This document shows, in pieces, positions 60,787-64,000 of a stretch of DNA of 64,000 nt. A program made the translations under genes and the position numbers. The notes beneath the pieces are model-generated. The model worked only from the letters and a program-made list of their open reading frames with translations. It searched no databases and had not been told where the DNA came from. Positions within the stretch are counted from its first letter, which is position 1, and every line of letters starts with the position of its first letter. Origin of the DNA: Spartobacteria bacterium (GTDB lineage: Bacteria; Verrucomicrobiota; Verrucomicrobiia; Chthoniobacterales; UBA10450); contig PMTM01000006.1 of the NCBI GenBank assembly GCA_003167365.1, forward strand, positions 454,391 to 518,390, given 5' to 3'.

Positions 60787-62013
60787 TCATAATGACGGTC
60801 GGATGCGCAGAAAAAATTCGAATCCGTAACCGAGATTGCCTCCGTAAAATGGATCGAGCGAATCTGGATAGTCGTAGAGGGTGAATTGGCCGCCGAGACC
60901 GACATCGAGGCCTTGGCCGTGAGTAAGATCGCGGATATAACCAATAGTATAACCGGACACCGGAAAGATTTGCGATTCATCGGCCAGATCTATCACCAAT
61001 TCGTGCGCGGATTTTTCCACGCGTTCCCAGCGCGCATAAACCGTGTCGCGTTCGCGCTGGTAATTGGTTTCGATCAGGAATGATTGCGTTTTACCTTCTT
61101 GCGTCGCGTTGTTTTGTCCCCAGACAAATGACGTTGACCAATTCGTGTCGCGCCCAAGCGGTTGATTGTAAATCGCCGAGGCAGTGGTGCGGTGCACTTT
61201 AGTGTCGGGATCGAGCGCTTCCGGGCTTTTGATATAACCGTGTGAAATTTGCAGCGCGAGATTCGCGATCGGATTCCAGGAAACGCGGCCGCTGAACGAA
61301 TCGAAGCGTGGACGATCAAAATCGTAGCGCGTTTCGTCTGGTTCTCGACCGGTGAAAACGCTGCCTTCCACTTTGACATTGCGCCATTGCAAGCCGGCCG
61401 TGGCGACGCCGAAGGTGATGTGCGTTGAATCCTGCCAGTGATGTCCGATGGGCGCGTCCGGATTGTCCATCGCCGATAAGCGATGCATGAAGGTCGGCGG
61501 ACCGAGCGCCGGCTCGCCGGGATAACCAAAGTAGAGAAACGCGCTAAGATCGACGTCGAACTTTTGCGAGTAACTGAGCGACAGTTCGCTAAACAAATCG
61601 TGCGGATGTTGCCGATCGTGCAGCGATTGACCGTTCCACGACTCGCCGGTTTGAAAGAGAAGCGGATAACCGCGCCCGCCTTCGGTGAGCAGATCGAGAC
61701 TCATCATCGCCCGCAAACCGAGCTGTGCGGAATCGCCGAGCGGATGCGAATACATGCCCATGATCCAGTTGGGCGCGTCGATGCGATCGTCGCCGCGTCG
61801 CGTGCTCACGTTGGTGTAACGCGGAAAAATCGCGCCGTGCAACATGAGCATGTCATCGCCAAACATCATCATGTGCCCGTACATCGGCGTTGAATCTGGG
61901 ACCCAGGCTGTGCCAGAGCTCTCGCGGCTCATCGGATCGGCAATGTTGATCGACGATGGCATCGACATGTGCATCTCAGGCTCATTCTCGTGATTGGCGC
62001 GCGGCATTGCCAT
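60787..62013 (-). CDS. Outer-membrane barrel-like protein with Met/His-rich N-terminus (metal locus); lacks its own signal peptide
   Basis: 408 residues if ATG 62013 is used (MAMPRANHENEPEMHMSMPSS). The frame extends upstream through the heptamer repeat. PDSTPMYGHMMMFGDDMLMLHGAIFPRYTNV, then GYPLLFQTGESWNGQSLHDRQHPHDLFSELSLSYS, matches a family of beta-barrel-like proteins frequent in heavy-metal resistance clusters. The many amphipathic strands and the final aromatic residues suggest an outer-membrane barrel. No signal peptide is present, although one would be expected. The upstream gene (62042-62362) has a signal peptide and metal-binding domain, and the two frames may be halves of one gene (see findings). 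Confidence 0.65.
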   Translation of the reverse strand: MAMPRANHENEPEMHMSMPSSINIADPMSRESSGTAWVPDSTPMYGHMMMFGDDMLMLHGAIFPRYTNVSTRRGDDRIDAPNWIMGMYSHPLGDSAQLGLRAMMSLDLLTEGGRGYPLLFQTGESWNGQSLHDRQHPHDLFSELSLSYSQKFDVDLSAFLYFGYPGEPALGPPTFMHRLSAMDNPDAPIGHHWQDSTHITFGVATAGLQWRNVKVEGSVFTGREPDETRYDFDRPRFDSFSGRVSWNPIANLALQISHGYIKSPEALDPDTKVHRTTASAIYNQPLGRDTNWSTSFVWGQNNATQEGKTQSFLIETNYQRERDTVYARWERVEKSAHELVIDLADESQIFPVSGYTIGYIRDLTHGQGLDVGLGGQFTLYDYPDSLDPFYGGNLGYGFEFFLRIRPSL

Positions 62014-62041
62014 TCCGTTTGCGTCATGAGTCACAGGTTCT

Positions 62042-62362
62042 TCATTGGATGTTGAGCGTTGAGCGTTGAGCGTTGGGCGTTGAACGTTTCCTTTCTTCTT
62101 TCTTGGGGACAAGCGTCATCCCGCATTTCGGACATTTACCGGGATGATCCGTCACCACTTCGGGGTGCATCGGGCAGGTGTATTTTTGTTTCGCAGCCGT
62201 GGCCGACGGCGAAACAGTTGATGACTGCGCGGTTTGCGCGCGAACTGCGTTAGTTACGCAGAGCATTGCTAAGATCGACAACGTTAAAATTTTGGTTATC
62301 AAGTTGAAATTGGGTTGAATTGAAAGGTCGGGAGAAAGCGACCGGAGTGGTCGCTTGGACAT
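62042..62362 (-). CDS. Exported heavy-metal-binding domain protein
   Basis: 106 residues from ATG 62362; a TTG at 62302 gives a neater signal peptide ([22 protein letters not shown]). The mature part contains [26 protein letters not shown], the heavy-metal-binding domain found at the start of many CopA and CusB proteins (Cys/His/Met ligands). The last ~15 residues ([14 protein letters not shown]) are translated from the heptanucleotide repeat and are probably not native. Might work alone as a periplasmic metal binder, or be the amino end of the protein encoded just downstream. Confidence 0.7.
   Translation of the reverse strand: MSKRPLRSLSPDLSIQPNFNLITKILTLSILAMLCVTNAVRAQTAQSSTVSPSATAAKQKYTCPMHPEVVTDHPGKCPKCGMTLVPKKEERKRSTPNAQRSTLNIQ
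62051..62088. repeat. Heptanucleotide tandem repeat (GTTGAGC)n between two reading frames
   Basis: Units GTTGAGC (x3), GTTGGGC and GTTGAAC run from 62051 to 62085, with a partial unit after and a degenerate one (attggat) before. Seven is not a multiple of three, so any change in copy number shifts the frame of a ribosome crossing it. Confidence 0.9.
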
Positions 62363-62366
62363 GTGG

Positions 62367-62426
62367 GTGTAGAGGCGACTGTCTCAGTCGCGGTTCTTCT
62401 TTGCGCGTGAGGGCGCGCCCCTACAC
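62367..62426. repeat. 60-bp palindromic intergenic repeat (REP-like)
   Basis: Outer arms GTGTAGaGGCG (62367-62377) and CGCCcCTACAC (62416-62426) pair with one mismatch. An inner hairpin GCGACTG-tct-CAGTCGC sits in the left half. It fills the gap between the 142-residue protein gene and the metal-binding protein gene. A shorter relative is at 42529-42554. Confidence 0.6.
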
Positions 62427-62855
62427 CTAAACGCGAGAAGGCGGAGCGTTCGCGAGAATGCTCCCAATCAATTCAACGAATAAAGTTTTCCCGGGGGGAC
62501 CGGTATCGAGCAACAACGGCGCAGCATTATGCGACTCCGTCAGAACAATTCGCAATACGACGCTAAGATCGACATCGGAAAAATTAGCATCATCGCGCGC
62601 CCAATCTTTCGCGACGGCGGCAAAGACGGCGCGCAAAATTTTGCAGCACAGCAGATTCGAAGAATTCCCTGGTTGCTTTGCTGGCTTGGAATGAAACGGG
62701 CATTCGCTCTCGCTTGTATCCGTTTTGGTGGCGACAGCGCCGAGCGCGCAGTGATTGGAAATTGCGATCCAGGAACTGATCGCAATTGCGACGGTCACGC
62801 ATCTCGTGATTGCCTTCACGCTGGCTTCAATCGTCGACCTGCCGCCAAGTCTCAA
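62427..62855 (-). CDS. Small exported protein of unknown function
   Basis: 142 residues. Residues ~10-40 are a signal-like hydrophobic segment (VTVAIAISSWIAISNHCALGAVA). The mature region has ECPFHSKPAKQPGNSSNLLCCKILRA, four Cys and a His that could bind metal, and FSDVDLSVVLRIVL later. It overlaps the MFS gene stop by ATGA, so it is the second gene of that operon. Its place in front of metal-binding genes suggests a role in metal handling, from context only. Confidence 0.65.
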   Translation of the reverse strand: MRLGGRSTIEASVKAITRCVTVAIAISSWIAISNHCALGAVATKTDTSESECPFHSKPAKQPGNSSNLLCCKILRAVFAAVAKDWARDDANFSDVDLSVVLRIVLTESHNAAPLLLDTGPPGKTLFVELIGSILANAPPSRV

Positions 62856-64000
62856 ACGTTTTCTTCCGGCTCGACGATCGGCACCACATCCGGCGCGATT
62901 CCTGACGGCGGAATCATATTCCCGGAAACTGCCGGCGCCGGGGACGTGGATTCGGCGTCGGCGCTCACGCGCGGGATACGTGTAGACATGATCATCGCGA
63001 AAAACAGAAGCAGCGCGGCCAAATACCAGGGCGCGCCTGGAACGTTCCAGCCATGTTTCGCATCGATGAAATAGGCAAACGTGAAAGTAAATAGTGCGGG
63101 ACCGATGATGACCGCGATCGCGCGCAGGCTGCTGATCGCACCCTGCAATTCGCCTTGCTCACGTTCGCTCACGCGCCGCGTCATCATTCCCTGGGCGGCC
63201 GGGCCGGAAATGGACCAGATCATCATGACCGGAATGGAAATGAAATAACCCAATCCAGTGCGGGCGAGACCGGCGATGGCCATGCCGAGGCCGCCGAAAA
63301 ATTGGCCGACATAAAGTGTCCGGCGTTCGCCCAGACGCGCCACGATCGGTCGGACGAGCGCAGCGGAGATTACCACCGAACAGGCGCCAACGACGGCGAG
63401 CGACAAACCAATTGTTCCTTCTTTCCAGGCGTAACGAAAAATCGCATAGAGCGCCCAAACGTTAAAAACTTCGTGTGCGACGTAGCCGATGAATTGGATG
63501 GTCGCGAGCTGGAACAATTCCGGGTGCGAGCGAAGCAGGACGAGCGAGCCGACCGGATTAGCGCGGCGCAAGGTAAAGTCTTGGCGACGATCTTTCGGCA
63601 GCGATTCCGGCAGGACAAAGAAACCGTAGAGCGCGTTCGCGAGACTCAGGCCACCCGCGACCCAGAATGGGAGTCGGGGATCGGAATTGCCGAGCAATCC
63701 GCCGAGCGCGGGACCAAGAATAAATCCCACTCCGAAGGCTGCGCCAATGAGACCGAAGGCGCCCGCTCGTTTTTCCGGTTCTACGACGTCGGAGATGTAA
63801 GCCATGCCCGTGGAGATGCTCGCGGCAGTAATTCCAGAAATGACGCGGCCGAGAAAAAGCCAGCCGATGGTCGGCGCCATCGCCATGACGAGATAATCAA
63901 GACCGAGTCCGAGATTCGAGAGGAGCACGACCGGTCGTCGCCCAAATCGATCGGAGAGTACGCCGAGCACCGGCGAGAAAAAAAACTGCATCAATGCGAA
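62852..64000 (-). CDS. MFS drug exporter, TetA-type (partial, runs off right edge)
   Basis: The frame is open at base 64000, so the first helix or so is missing; about 382 residues are visible. FFFSPVLGVLSDRFGRRPVVLLSNLG is the canonical loop 2-3 motif A (G-x-L-S-D-R-F-G-R-R) of TetA-like 12-TM proton antiporters, GFILGPALGGLLG is motif C of drug-proton exporters, and helices 7-12 follow (TTQ-like QGMMTRRVSEREQGELQGAISSLR is typical of TetA). The last ~45 residues are a Pro/Ser-rich tail. Substrate unknown; similarity does not prove tetracycline export. Confidence 0.85.
   Translation of the reverse strand, partial: FALMQFFFSPVLGVLSDRFGRRPVVLLSNLGLGLDYLVMAMAPTIGWLFLGRVISGITAASISTGMAYISDVVEPEKRAGAFGLIGAAFGVGFILGPALGGLLGNSDPRLPFWVAGGLSLANALYGFFVLPESLPKDRRQDFTLRRANPVGSLVLLRSHPELFQLATIQFIGYVAHEVFNVWALYAIFRYAWKEGTIGLSLAVVGACSVVISAALVRPIVARLGERRTLYVGQFFGGLGMAIAGLARTGLGYFISIPVMMIWSISGPAAQGMMTRRVSEREQGELQGAISSLRAIAVIIGPALFTFTFAYFIDAKHGWNVPGAPWYLAALLLFFAMIMSTRIPRVSADAESTSPAPAVSGNMIPPSGIAPDVVPIVEPEENV

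Overview
The window looks like chromosomal DNA of a Verrucomicrobiota member, probably near the Chthoniobacterales. This is inferred from family content (prepilins starting right at a GFTLVEIMIVVAIIALL-type leader, a B12-dependent ribonucleotide reductase, HAF-repeat/PEP-CTERM exoproteins, a ResB/CcsA cytochrome maturation pair), not from a marker gene. Most genes form short operons with 4-base ATGA or GTGA overlaps.

Region 1 (1-9170) is a surface-glycosylation neighbourhood. It holds a partial TMTC-like membrane/TPR protein, two nearly identical prepilin genes in a 0.67-kb tandem duplication with a third truncated pilin start between them, three GT-C type membrane glycosyltransferases in a row, and a GT2-methyltransferase fusion. 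Region 2 (9221-23614) is housekeeping: acyl-CoA dehydrogenase, NrdJ, tRNA-Ser(CGA), a DUF2079 membrane protein, two coupled genes of unknown function, an MBL hydrolase, a GNAT, a frameshifted small gene, a VOC protein, fumarase C with a secreted partner, a phospholipid-methyltransferase-like protein, and an excisionase-type HTH fused to a receiver domain.

Region 3 (23725-40631) is the main find: a 16.9-kb integrative element in tRNA-Val(GAC). A 40-bp copy of the 5' half of the tRNA lies at the left end and the complete tRNA at the right end. Matching pairs of TGTAGYAAAY motifs sit just inside both ends. The element has (a) a plus-strand defence-type operon: HhH protein, SNF2/RapA-like helicase, DUF2130 protein, OLD-like ATPase/TOPRIM protein, Type III-like Mod and Type III-like Res, the last four translationally coupled; (b) a minus-strand mobility/replication operon: tyrosine integrase, two small proteins, CHC2/TOPRIM primase, RecA-like AAA ATPase; and (c) between them a 164-bp array with 12 GAGAC/GTCTC pentamers around a GC palindrome, a candidate replication origin. 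A 5' fragment of a tmRNA (ssrA) gene lies in the left end. The original tRNA-Val promoter now points into the element towards the defence operon.

Region 4 (40637-53115) holds a HAF/PEP-CTERM protein that overlaps tRNA-Val antisense, GmhA, CcsA, a fatty-acid desaturase, an RRM protein followed by infA and a small Cys-containing protein, a PhzF protein, secreted hydrolases, a DUF2891 protein and another GT-C enzyme. Region 5 (53116-64000) holds a frameshifted ADOP/MacB-type permease, a DUF1353 lipoprotein, ResB, a multihaem cytochrome, an ICMT-like methyltransferase, and a metal-related locus whose two reading frames are separated by a heptanucleotide tandem repeat (loss of one unit would fuse them). 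It ends with a Tet-type MFS exporter running off the right edge.
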